64,000 nucleotides of DNA. It comes from an uncultured Coriobacteriaceae bacterium. Its GTDB lineage: Bacteria > Actinomycetota > Coriobacteriia > Coriobacteriales > Atopobiaceae. The stretch lies in assembly GCA_902793195.1 (NCBI GenBank), contig CADBCS010000007.1:1-64000 (forward strand), in the 5' to 3' direction. Positions 24,801-33,200 of the stretch are shown in pieces. A program made the position numbers and the translations under genes. The stretch's first letter is position 1, and the number at the start of each line of letters is the position of its first letter. The notes under the pieces were generated by a model. That model worked only from the letters and a program-made list of their open reading frames with translations. It searched no databases and was not told where the DNA came from.

Positions 24801-27601
24801 ACGGGCACAAAGACGGCAGTAAGCTCCTGGATGTGGTTGCTGGAGAGGGGCTGGTCGATGTAGCTCACGGTATCGCTCGTGTTGCTCAGTCGCGCACCGT
24901 TGAACTCCCAGTGGTCGAAACGGTAGCCGTCGTTGGGAACGGCGGTAACGGGGTTGTTGAGGGTGATGTAGTAGCCCGTCTGCGCGAGGGCGCCCCAGCC
25001 CACCCATTGGTCCGTTAGGTCGGCAGACCCCTGCAGGATTCTGCCCGCACCCAACGCCTCGGCCGTAATCAAAACGCGACTCGTGTTTATGGCTAGGTAT
25101 TCCGCCTTGTATGCCACGTTTTGGGTAACAGCCGGAAGGTTCTTGAGCTCGTGGTCGCGCGTGAGGATGTGGTTTTGCTCGTCGCGCCAGGCAACAAAGG
25201 TGTAGCCGTTGTAGTCCCAGGCAGTTGCGCCGCTGGGATTGTGATCCTCGTAGACCTGCTCGGAGACGTCCTGGCCCGTCCAGTCACTCCCCGTAACGGT
25301 GATGTATCCCACGGGCGCTCCACCCTTGGAGTTGTACGAGTAGTAGCGCACGTTGCAAGGGGCCGCCTTAACGAAGCGCGCCTGCACCATAATGTCCTGG
25401 CTCAGGTCTGCCGGAGCCACAAAGGAGGCGGAGGAGCAGATGAGGTTCTCGGTCCCCACCTGATACCAACCGATGAACTTGCTGTCGTAATTTGGCACGG
25501 CCAAGGCGCCAGCCGCGGATCCCGAGTAGCAAAAGTAGACGTCGTGATTGACTCTTTGGTCATCCAAGTACGTATAGCTCATCGCGCTACCCTGCTGGAC
25601 GGTTCCGTTCACGCGGCCCTGCTCGTCCGCCCAGACCCACTGGTCGAAGGTCACCATGTACTGGTCGTCGGGCACAAAGCAGGCGGTAAAGGTATGCCAA
25701 CGCTCCCCCACCATTGCCTCTGCAATCGAGGGTTGGATGGAATACAGGTTTCCCCTGGCCACGCCATCTCCCGTCGCTCCCATGCCGTAGTCCTCGTAGC
25801 CATTGATGCGCCAGCCAATAAAGTGATAGCCGGGTGTGCAGCTTTGGTTCCCGTTAGTGGGATTGTCGGCAGAGCGCGGTCGCACGCCCGAGAGCGCAAC
25901 GCCGGCATCCGTCACGGCCTCCACGACGGAGGGGCCGTACACGGTGCTGCGCTCATAGACGCAACCGCCCGTACTGTCGTTTACGTTCATCTGGAAGTAG
26001 TACGACTTCGCATCCGTAACGTCCACCACGTACACGTTGCCGTTCGCCATAGTAACGATAAGCGTCTCCTGCGAGTCAAAGGCCACGAGGCTGCGCAGAA
26101 CCCAGTCGTCGCCCCGCCGCTGCACCTCCACGAGCGAGGGATCGCTAAACGACACGGACGCAACCTCGCCCGTTACAACGCCATCTAGCCTCAGCTCCCG
26201 GAGCAGCTGGGAGAGCGAAATTTCCGATCCGCCTGGCAGGTGATACTCGTAACCCTCGTACCAAAAGTCCACGGTAAAGGCAAAGGCAAACACCGAGAAG
26301 CCCTCGGTCGCAAAGGAGAAGCCATCCTTGCCCTTGCGCGCCTCCAGGCACTCGGCGCCGTCCTCGGCAAAGTGTACGAGGGCGTCGGGTGCCTTGGCCC
26401 TAGACACGACGACGTGCGCCTCCGTTTGCGGCTCCACCTCGTTGCCTTGCTCGTCCTGGATTCTCAAATCCAGCAGGAGTAGGTCGTCTCCCACGTGGGC
26501 GCGCCTGTGTATGCCTCCTGCCAGCTCCTTCTCTTGGCTTCGCTCGATTTGGTCGATCTGTGCATCCGTTGGCGCAACGGTGGTCGCCACGAGCTGGTAC
26601 GTCGCATCTGCTGGAAGCGTCGCCTCAACCTTCACGTGCATGTCGCCCACATCGGCCGTAAGGACAACGGGCTTTGCGGCTGGCTCCGTTGCATCGTTGC
26701 TGGTGCCGGCGGCTGACGTCTCCCCCTCGCTGGTCGGGACGGTCTTTGTGGTCTGGGTGTCGCTGGTGGTCTGGGTGTCATCGGTGACCTCGGCGCTGTC
26801 CGATGCGGGACGCACCGCAGCGGGCAGTCGCCCAAAGCCCAACAGCGCGGCATCCCTTGCGTCGAAGGACAGCTCGCACACCGCACCTCCCCAGTCGCCC
26901 ACAATGGCACCAAAGGTCCCCGCTCCCTCGTCTGCCTGCTCGACGATTCCCACCATCGTGCGCCCGTCATCGCAGGCGACAAAGGCCAAGTCGCCGTTAC
27001 GTGGGAAATAGGGCGAGGCGGCATGGTCCTCATACTGGCCCGCCTGCACGAGCGCGTCCTGCCATCCTTGCGCGTTGGTCCCACGGGGCATCACGTCGGT
27101 TCCTATGCCGGCATGCTCCAGGCAAAACGACGCAAAGGCGACGTTCCAGTCCTCGTATGGGTTGTTCTCCCACGCACCGTATCGGGTGTATCCCGCCACC
27201 GTGCCATCCGCGCGCACCTGGTAGTTGTGCTCGCTCGCACGATACCCCAGCTGGGTCCGTGCAATCGCCACCAGCTGGTCCGGCAGCGCCTCTGCCGCAT
27301 CCGCCGGCAACGTGCAGAGCCAGTCGGCCTCCGTCTCCACGTCGGCGTTTGGGTTGGAGTAGCACGACAGGTCGTGTACGTGCTCCACAAGAGCACAGGA
27401 GTTCTCTTGGCACACCTCGGTGTGCTGATGCTCCTCTAGGCCACAGAAGGTCGGCTTCTTTTGGGTAAACGCGGGAAGACGCATGAGGGCCGACGTCGTC
27501 GCTGCCACGACCAACCCCAACAGGCACACGAGCGCGAGGAACCGACGGCGCACACGACGCTTCCGTCCAAGCGATGCGATGCGTGTGCGCAGGTCCCTCA
27601 T
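21821..27601 (-). CDS. Giant SpaA-type tip adhesin with CHAP-like domain
   Basis: A 1926-residue LPXTG surface protein, probably the pilus tip or a major accessory subunit. A signal-anchor segment (about 21-40) is followed by a Cys/His-rich stretch (EEHQHTEVC, VEHVHDLSC; 56-80). A CHAP-like domain (about 105-260) has Asn153 at the expected catalytic Cys and Met216 at the expected His, so it should be inactive. Next come a Val/Thr module shared with the 5079-residue adhesin, InlB-type repeats (FIGW), a large unrecognised region, and several Cna-B domains with E-boxes (KIEEEPREGY, MKETLAPTGY, LVEESAPTGY). LPSTG (1887-1891), a helix and RRGGDRP end it. The gene begins 15 nt after the SPase I stop, implying translational coupling. 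Confidence 0.9.
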   Translation of the reverse strand: MRDLRTRIASLGRKRRVRRRFLALVCLLGLVVAATTSALMRLPAFTQKKPTFCGLEEHQHTEVCQENSCALVEHVHDLSCYSNPNADVETEADWLCTLPADAAEALPDQLVAIARTQLGYRASEHNYQVRADGTVAGYTRYGAWENNPYEDWNVAFASFCLEHAGIGTDVMPRGTNAQGWQDALVQAGQYEDHAASPYFPRNGDLAFVACDDGRTMVGIVEQADEGAGTFGAIVGDWGGAVCELSFDARDAALLGFGRLPAAVRPASDSAEVTDDTQTTSDTQTTKTVPTSEGETSAAGTSNDATEPAAKPVVLTADVGDMHVKVEATLPADATYQLVATTVAPTDAQIDQIERSQEKELAGGIHRRAHVGDDLLLLDLRIQDEQGNEVEPQTEAHVVVSRAKAPDALVHFAEDGAECLEARKGKDGFSFATEGFSVFAFAFTVDFWYEGYEYHLPGGSEISLSQLLRELRLDGVVTGEVASVSFSDPSLVEVQRRGDDWVLRSLVAFDSQETLIVTMANGNVYVVDVTDAKSYYFQMNVNDSTGGCVYERSTVYGPSVVEAVTDAGVALSGVRPRSADNPTNGNQSCTPGYHFIGWRINGYEDYGMGATGDGVARGNLYSIQPSIAEAMVGERWHTFTACFVPDDQYMVTFDQWVWADEQGRVNGTVQQGSAMSYTYLDDQRVNHDVYFCYSGSAAGALAVPNYDSKFIGWYQVGTENLICSSASFVAPADLSQDIMVQARFVKAAPCNVRYYSYNSKGGAPVGYITVTGSDWTGQDVSEQVYEDHNPSGATAWDYNGYTFVAWRDEQNHILTRDHELKNLPAVTQNVAYKAEYLAINTSRVLITAEALGAGRILQGSADLTDQWVGWGALAQTGYYITLNNPVTAVPNDGYRFDHWEFNGARLSNTSDTVSYIDQPLSSNHIQELTAVFVPVCTVTYDLRVIQQVGNNSADFQHWESVPWCSKDVSINSPATLTILGEDLYSQTLDNGATLVLPDLVHNNPADDATIRVSQTNNAYNLLTHTFKGWRVQGGDGTIYPAGTAVPVWGPVTYEAVWDAYLPGKRGYYGLANRADRMNTNTCGFFVRLFDTTFDIGNTATYTDCLFTSRIFLGGESQFATDDNVSGIRMDFFGYSNASTRDEIDTIDSQLRAHANTSIPYSEEFSGQSNGPAYPGSTITFEQPFPSDEFMFARIRAWNAAVSADRKIQINGTAIPQEHLTTDYFDLRWYVLKDQENSWHVDGMLIPKYAKLVVTKRFDGSQAAIDAIKSGNFYIGVTRDQDKTQNTSLSEEYKLRLHWHTDQDSNDDLGYYISENGTYTWVIDTLEPLTSYWVAEHYYTAQSPYATARSIHVSNTTQSVVDVGDSNVVEMEKVYSYPDNATIADIQTVSFTNRYTQPREIALVKQDATSRGPIADARFTFTLYVESDGQTVELPLSFTTDDSGMYVISVPSEVWYENKRYPVPNGSYRFKIEEEPREGYVALPGSITGTVELSDVQISHVTLDDSVTSNPSLSALVELGEVNDSARRPFVNILNEPRTTNIQVSKNWTNGATTPVTMQLLRNGVAVTGKSVQLSPANNWTASWESLPTYVNGNAVTYTVREEWIGEPGGEESVHYNASADTDGYEDYIVSQSQTVTATGDVSVYVENTPNSGQVVFSKVDDSQRAVAGAEFTVYVDPSCRVPITAAAFVSDPGKQRPSVFVSDEQGMVTIEGLNPGTYYMKETLAPTGYVMRDTRIYTLVVGSKTSSVTYVDNYGAEVDLTQVVNPVYTRSVSVRKVVTGTSNALQGAVFSLHRELADGSMESAPMTGHERHVSGTDGTFSLGTLKQGTYYLVEESAPTGYNKLESPVRLTVPADDATAMTAIKVGSNTSLPVEGGTVTVPNSEGVVLPSTGGSGSAALQGTGVVLALCAVALTAGRQRARRGGDRP

Positions 27602-27616
27602 ATCGTCACCACCACA

Positions 27617-28210
27617 TCACTCGACGGCGCCAAAAGAGCCCAGCGGCCACACGCGCAGGACGATCTTTCCCACAACGCGGTCCTCGCCCACGCACCCCAC
27701 CTGTTCCATGCGGGAATCTATGGAGCTCATGCGCTGGTCGCCCATAACAAAGTATTGGTCGGCAGGCACTTGGTACGGCAGGGTAAGGTCGCAGCTGCCG
27801 TACCCCTCCTCGCTCACGTAGGGCTCGTCCAGCTTGGTGCCGTTAACAAAGACCGCACCGTTCTTTTGCATGTTGAACCATTCGCCCGGACCGCAAATTA
27901 CGCGCTTTACCAGAATCTTGTTGTTGTAATAGAACGCAACGACATCGCCCGTCTGGTACGCAGGCGACTTGAGCGAGACCACGATCTCGCCCTCCCGCAG
28001 CAGCGGCGCCATGGAGTCGCCGTATATCCTAAACGTGGGGAACACGAACGTGGCCAAAAGCACGACGATCGCCGCAATGCTGAGCAGGACGCCCAGCGTG
28101 CTCGCAAGCACCCGCACGACACGCCGTCGCTGCTGGTGCCTGCTAAGCTCGCCTTCGATCTGCGCCGCCGAGAGCCGCGTATGTTCCTGCCCGCGCTTAT
28201 CGTCAACCAT
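27617..28210 (-). CDS. lepB: Signal peptidase I
   Basis: A 197-residue S26 peptidase that removes signal peptides outside the membrane. One membrane helix (about 31-57) precedes the catalytic domain. The nucleophile Ser66 lies in GDSMAP, the general base Lys102 in LVKRVICGPG, and the third box reads GDQRMSSIDSR. SPase I genes are common in class C pilus loci and can be specific for pilin maturation. Here it is immediately followed by the tip adhesin. The ATG at 28210 has AAAGG upstream at a rather long distance. An AT-rich stretch ahead of it probably holds a promoter. Confidence 0.92.
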   Translation of the reverse strand: MVDDKRGQEHTRLSAAQIEGELSRHQQRRRVVRVLASTLGVLLSIAAIVVLLATFVFPTFRIYGDSMAPLLREGEIVVSLKSPAYQTGDVVAFYYNNKILVKRVICGPGEWFNMQKNGAVFVNGTKLDEPYVSEEGYGSCDLTLPYQVPADQYFVMGDQRMSSIDSRMEQVGCVGEDRVVGKIVLRVWPLGSFGAVE

Positions 28211-28331
28211 ATGCTGTTATAGCCTTTATGCTGCGTGACCGTATATGTCATCTATTGTACAACAATGATAATTAATTCTCGCCAGCGGATAGTGCCACGG
28301 TGGGGAGTGTCCCGGACGTGGCAAGCGTGTC
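28211..28331 (-). promoter_or_regulatory. AT-rich probable promoter region of the pilus unit
   Basis: A short AT-rich island (28240-28280) inside GC-rich surroundings precedes signal peptidase I on the minus strand. It includes TACAAT (complement of 28255-28260), which fits a -10, and the inverted repeat ATTGT-ACAAT around it. No good -35 is present, so the exact promoter is uncertain. Confidence 0.4.
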
Positions 28332-28583
28332 CTACTCTGCGGCCCTGTTGCGAACGTTCTCCAAATAGAGGTCGGCAGCTTCCTGGGCCGCCTCAAAGAC
28401 CCCACTCAGCTTGAGTGCAGCCTCGGCCAACGATCCCGCCTCCTCTATGGCAAGGTTTCGATTGGCGAGCTCATCCCGCAGCCGCTTGTTTTCGTCGGCC
28501 AGCCGCTCGTTCTCCTGCTCCAGCTCGAGCAGCATCTTGAGCAGATCCTCGCGCCTGAGTCTATGTAGGGGTTCGGTGGCCAT
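28332..28583 (-). CDS. Small coiled-coil protein of the pilus locus
   Basis: An 83-residue, soluble, highly charged protein. Residues 7-45 form a coiled coil (LLKMLLELEQENERLADENKRL), followed by an amphipathic helical segment GSLAEAALKLSGVFEAAQEAAD. Similar short proteins sit beside sortase and pilin genes in Coriobacteriia and Lachnospiraceae, where they are sometimes labelled 'DNA repair protein' without visible basis. AAAGGG precedes the ATG. A cytoplasmic adaptor or clustering role is possible but not shown. Confidence 0.75.
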   Translation of the reverse strand: MATEPLHRLRREDLLKMLLELEQENERLADENKRLRDELANRNLAIEEAGSLAEAALKLSGVFEAAQEAADLYLENVRNRAAE

Positions 28584-28655
28584 GCGATGCCCTTTTTGTC
28601 CAGTCGTTCGAATGCCGCGCTCGTATTGTTGCCGATAAGTATAGCCGCTGCCCCG

Positions 28656-29270
28656 TCAGTCGTCCCGCGTCGCACTCTTTGTGGCGCGGACACAACGCAC
28701 GACGCAGCAGGTCCCGTCTTGGTTGAAGGTAAAGAGCGTGAGGTCCCAATCGTCCAAAACCGCGTCTATGTCTTCCAGTGCGTCGCGCTCCACGTTACTC
28801 ACCGCGTAACGATGAAGCGCGCCGTCGACCGTCGCGAACCACACCTCGTCGCGGATGCCCACCGAGCCCAGACGGCCAAAGTGCGACCGATACCCTTCTC
28901 CGCAAACGATCAGGTCGTCGGTACCAATACCGCCGGCATAACGACAGGGACTGATGCGCAGGCGGTCGTCGCTGCTCTCGTCCGCAACGGGCAGGTCGAC
29001 ACCCACGGCGGGGATGATGACGGAGCCCATGTAGTCGTAGTCCCCTATGCGCTCCACCGTCGTGGGCTGGTTGGACGCGGGGTCGGCCTCGTGGAGTTGG
29101 GGCCGTACCTCTTCCAAGCGTTCCAAAACATGGGCACTCGCCTGCCGCGCCCGACGATCCTCCATCTGGTCGCGAACGAGAAGCGCCAGTGCCACGCACA
29201 TGAGCGCAACGCCCACGACGATGAGCACGCGATACGCGCGCAGTTCCCTCCCCCCTTGCATGGCACCCAT
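28656..29270 (-). CDS. Sortase-fold protein lacking catalytic His and Cys
   Basis: A 204-residue protein with one N-terminal membrane helix (about 14-33) and a sortase-type barrel (YMGSVIIPAVGVDLPVADES, RYAGGIGTDDLIV, SHFGRL). In related sortases the catalytic stretches read AGHNY-SHFG and LTLFTC. Here they read CGEGYRSHFG, with Glu125 at the His, and LTLFTFN, with Phe182 at the Cys; the Arg region (VVRCVR) remains. Frame and length are intact, so this is not a decaying pseudogene. It should be unable to cleave or ligate and may bind a sorting signal or scaffold. The ATG at 29270 follows the previous stop at once (TAGGATG); an ATG at 29261 is also possible. Confidence 0.8.
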   Translation of the reverse strand: MGAMQGGRELRAYRVLIVVGVALMCVALALLVRDQMEDRRARQASAHVLERLEEVRPQLHEADPASNQPTTVERIGDYDYMGSVIIPAVGVDLPVADESSDDRLRISPCRYAGGIGTDDLIVCGEGYRSHFGRLGSVGIRDEVWFATVDGALHRYAVSNVERDALEDIDAVLDDWDLTLFTFNQDGTCCVVRCVRATKSATRDD

Positions 29271-29271
29271 C

Positions 29272-30114
29272 CTACGAGGTGCGCCCGGAGCGGCCGATGC
29301 GCCTGCGCGCCAAAACACCTGCCAGCACCAGCACAAGACCCCCAAACGCCAAGGGAAGACCCGTGGCAGGACGGTCCCCCGTTGCGGGCACCTTTAGCCC
29401 AATGGAGTCTGGCGACGTGGTAGACGTGCTTGCGGTCGCCTTGCCAGCTGTGGTCATCCCCCCGCTGGTGCCATCCTTCTTGCTGTTGGTGGTGGTTCCT
29501 CCGCCGGAGTTGTCTTTCTTGTTGTTGGGGTCGTCCTTCCCGTCGTCGCCGGTTGGCACTCCGGGCTTTGGACGACACACCACGTCTAGCTCGCCCGCGT
29601 CGTTTGGCACCGACAGGAGGAAGGCACTCATGCGTTGCCCGTCCTTGCTCGTCGCTGCCTGCACAACAAGGTAGAGCCCTTCCTCCACTGCCGAGAAGCT
29701 TGCCTTGCCACCCGCGACGTTGGCGGTCTGCAACGGCTTGGCATCCCGCTCCGCAAGCTCCGCCTCCAGGCTGCTGGCAATGCGGAAGTTGTGGTCGTCT
29801 AGCTCCTTCTTGGTCATCGAGGGGATTTTCTCAACGACGGCAGAGGACGCGAACTGTCCCGCCAAGACGTCGTACGCCGCACCATGGGAGGTGTCCACCG
29901 TAGCCACACGATACAACGCGATCTTGCCACCCTCCATGGGGGATGCGGAGGACTCGTTGGACTCCGTGAGCAACAAGGTTATTGAGCCGACGGCAGGCTG
30001 CTTGGCGTCGTTCTGGGCGTCGGCGTCGGCCTTGGCAACGGGTGCCATGAGGGTGAGCACAACTGCGACAACGCACACGAATGCGCCTCTTACAACGTGA
30101 TGCCAGTTCTGCAT
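29272..30114 (-). CDS. VPATG-anchored SpaA-like surface protein
   Basis: A 280-residue exported protein. Signal peptide about 1-30 (AKA|DA). The single folded domain (about 40-180; GSITLLLTES, GGKIALYRVATV, VEEGLYLVVQ) is of the SpaA/pilin N-domain type seen in minor pilins. A long Gly/Lys/Asn/Thr-rich linker follows (185-235). The end is VPATGD (242-247), a hydrophobic helix and RRRIGRSGRTS, a sorting signal with Val for Leu. It directly precedes the inactive sortase, which suggests they work together. AAAGGAG lies 9 nt before the ATG. A hairpin separates it from the giant adhesin upstream. Confidence 0.85.
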   Translation of the reverse strand: MQNWHHVVRGAFVCVVAVVLTLMAPVAKADADAQNDAKQPAVGSITLLLTESNESSASPMEGGKIALYRVATVDTSHGAAYDVLAGQFASSAVVEKIPSMTKKELDDHNFRIASSLEAELAERDAKPLQTANVAGGKASFSAVEEGLYLVVQAATSKDGQRMSAFLLSVPNDAGELDVVCRPKPGVPTGDDGKDDPNNKKDNSGGGTTTNSKKDGTSGGMTTAGKATASTSTTSPDSIGLKVPATGDRPATGLPLAFGGLVLVLAGVLARRRIGRSGRTS

Positions 30115-30178
30115 TGGCCAAACTCCTTTGAAGTCGCGTGCCCTCGGTCCCTATCTTAGCCCAACTCGGCATAGACAA

Positions 30179-30208
30179 GGGGAGGGCCCCACGCTCGGGA
30201 CCCTCCCC
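30179..30208 (-). terminator. Terminator after the giant adhesin gene
   Basis: GGGGAGGG (30179-30186) pairs with CCCTCCCC (30201-30208). On the minus strand the hairpin is followed by TTGTCT. It lies 35 nt beyond the giant adhesin stop and before the VPATG gene, so the downstream genes probably also have their own promoter. Confidence 0.65.
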
Positions 30209-30243
30209 ACATACGCTCATAGGCGAACCGCGTATTGCGCGCC

Positions 30244-33200
30244 CTACTTCTTGCGGCGCCGTAGACCCGCGACGATAGCTGCGGCGGCACTCACGAGGAA
30301 CGGCATCACTGCCATGCTCGCATCGCCAGTACTGGCCGTGGCCTGCCGGGTGGTCGTGACCCCCGTAGAGGTACCCGTCGTGCTCGTGTTCTTCGGGTTG
30401 TTAGACGCGGCGGTGACCGTGAGGGTGCCGAGCTTCTCGCTCACCTGATAGTTCTTCTGCTTTGCGGTTGCCTCGCTCGACTCCCAGTCGATCTTGTAGG
30501 TGTTCTTTGAGGACCCGACCTTGGTCTGCGAGCCGGTTACCGAGAAGGGCGCCTTCTCGTTGTTAACAAAGCCCTTGATGCTCGCGTCCTTGCTGCCCGT
30601 GGTAAGCGCCGTGCCGTCGTACGCCTTCTTTGCGCTGGGCGTCGTCACGGTGAGCTTGGCCTTAGCGATGGTCACGGAAGCCTCGTACGTGCCGCTGTAC
30701 ATGCCCTGGTACGTGACTACCATGCGGTACTTTCCTGCGTCGGTCGGCTTGCCATCGACCGGGTTGCCATCCTCGTCGTAGTAGGTAACCGTGTAGTCGG
30801 TCCCCTCCACGAGCTTCTTGGGGTTGCCGTTCTCGTCCTTGGTCTGGGTGTCGTAGAGCTCAGGACCATTGACGGGCTTGCCCGTGTAGGTGCCCGAGTC
30901 GTTGGTCTTCGAGTCGGGGCCGGTCTTCTTGGTGTCTCCGGTCGAGATGGGTTGGACCACAATGCGCTTGCCCTCACCGGGAAGCCCGCTCTTGTTGCCA
31001 GCGGAGATGGCAGTCACCTCCAGCGTACCGGCACCCTCGCTCGCGTTCACGGTGTAGTTGCTACTCTTTGCCGTGGCCTTGCCTGGGTCGGCGAGGCTTT
31101 TGTTCTCGTCGGCGTATGCCACCTTGGGCGCAAAGACCCTGGCCATCGCCTGCAGCAGGCCGGGCTCCTCCGCATTTGCGGACTGGGTGGCCACGCTGTT
31201 GCTTGCAGGTTTGGTAGTGGCTTCGCTGGTTGTGGACTGGGCGCTTGAGCTGCTGTTTGCAGACTTGGTGGCAACGTAGTCTACATGCTCTCCGTCGGCA
31301 AAGATGACCGAGTAGCCATTTTCGCTCTTGCCTATCTCGGTCTGCGTGCCGGTCACCTGTACCTCGACCGTCTCGCCCGCAACGATGCCCTTAAGCGCAA
31401 CATCACCGTTGGTAAGCGGCGTGCCATCGTACTCCTTGGTCGCCGAGCCAGTCGTAACGTGCAGCGGCTGCTTTTCCACGTCCATCGGCACGTTGACGGT
31501 GCCCTCGTAGTCACCCGTTAGCGTTACCACGGCCACCTTCTCGCCGGCGTCGGTGGGGTTGGTGGGTTTGTTGATGTCGGGCGTACCGTCGGGGTTGGCC
31601 TCGTAGTAGGTAACGGTATAGTCTTTACCCTCCTCGAGCTTCTTGGGGTTGCCTTCGCTGTCCTTGTTCTGGTAGTCGTAGACCTCGGGCACCTTCGGCG
31701 TGCCATCGTAGTAGGGCGCGTTGTCGCCGTCCTTGCCGCGAACGTCCACGACCTTCACGTACTTGGTCGGGTCGGTTGTGGTGTTGCCGTTCTCGTCGAT
31801 GGGGTTGCCGTCGTCGCCCGCCTTTACGCCGTTGCCGTTGCCGCCGTCGGTAACCTTGGCAGCCTTGATGGTGAGCGTGCCAGGCGCGGTGGTGATGGCG
31901 TAGTTCTTGGTGACGTCGACACCGCCCTTGTCCATAATCGTAACGCCGGTCGCGGCAGTGATGGTGCCTTCGTAGCTGCCGAGCTTGGTACCGCTGGCGC
32001 TCGCGACCACGGTGTCCTTGCCGCCAACCTCGGTGTTGTGGCCGAACTTCTCTGCAGTGAGCAGGCCCTCGTTCGTGCCGGCATTAACGTCGTAGCCCTC
32101 AATTGTCTGCTGGGTGCCGGTGTAGCTCTTCTCGCCACTCTTGCCGGTAAAGGTCACGGGACGTTTGAGGACGTTGGTGCCAATTGTGACTTCGCCGGTG
32201 TAGTCCTTGATGAACTCGACCACGGCAACCTTGTCGCCGTCGTTGCCAGTGCCCGCGTCGGCTGCGGAGAGCGGCTTGTCCTCGTTGGGTATGGGCCTGC
32301 CCTTTTCGTCGGTCTTTACGGTTCCGTCGCCGTTGCGCTGCGGCTCGTAGTAGGTAACGGTGTAGTCCGTGCCCTCCGTGAGGTTCTTGTTGCCCTGCAC
32401 GTCGTGTACGGTCGGCGTATGATCCTCGCCGTCATACACAGGCGTCTTGGTGTCGTCGTAGCCAACGGTCACGTTTACGCGCACGACCGGCTTGCCGTCC
32501 GGGCCAACGACGGGCTCGCCTTCGTCATTGACCTCGACGCCCTCGCCATTTCCGTTGTCCGACACCTTGGTTGCGCCAATGGAGAGCGTGCCGAGCGCGA
32601 AGGAGATGGAGTAGTTGGCCGTTACGTCCGTGCCGTTCGCATCGAAGATAGAGTTGCTGGAAATGTCTGGGTCGTCAGTCGTGGGATCGCCATCGAATAT
32701 GACTGTTGGTTCGGCACGATTGTTGAACTTTACAAAGTTGCCTTTGTACTCGCCCTTCTCCGTACCCTCGGCAAGATAGCGAATGTTGTAGGTGTGGCCC
32801 TCAACAAGCTCCATGTCCTTGACGGTGAGCGTCTCGATAACATGCTTCTTGCCGTCATACGAGTAGCTCTTGCTGTCGCCCGTAAAGACGGCCGGACGCT
32901 TCCTCACGTCTGCGGGCGTGTTGACGGTGCCCTCGTAGTCACCCGTAAGGGTTACCACGGCCACCTTGTCACCGGCGTCGGTGGGGTTGGTCTCGCTGGC
33001 GCCCGGCTTGGGCTTACCGTTCTCGTCGATGTCCTCGGCCTTGTAGTATTTTACTTCGTAGTCTTTGCCCTCCTCGAGCTTCTTGGGGTTGCCTTCGCTG
33101 TCCTTGTTCTGGTAGTCGTAGACCTCGGGGGTCTTCGGCGTGCCGTCGTAGATAGGCGCGTCGTTGCCGTCCTTCCCGCGGACGTCGACCACCTTGACGT

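Noticed and set aside
28656-29270. Pseudogene call for the sortase without active-site residues
   Set aside because: The frame, length, membrane helix and fold-defining motifs are intact and the gene is closely packed with its neighbours, so a maintained inactive protein is more likely than decay.
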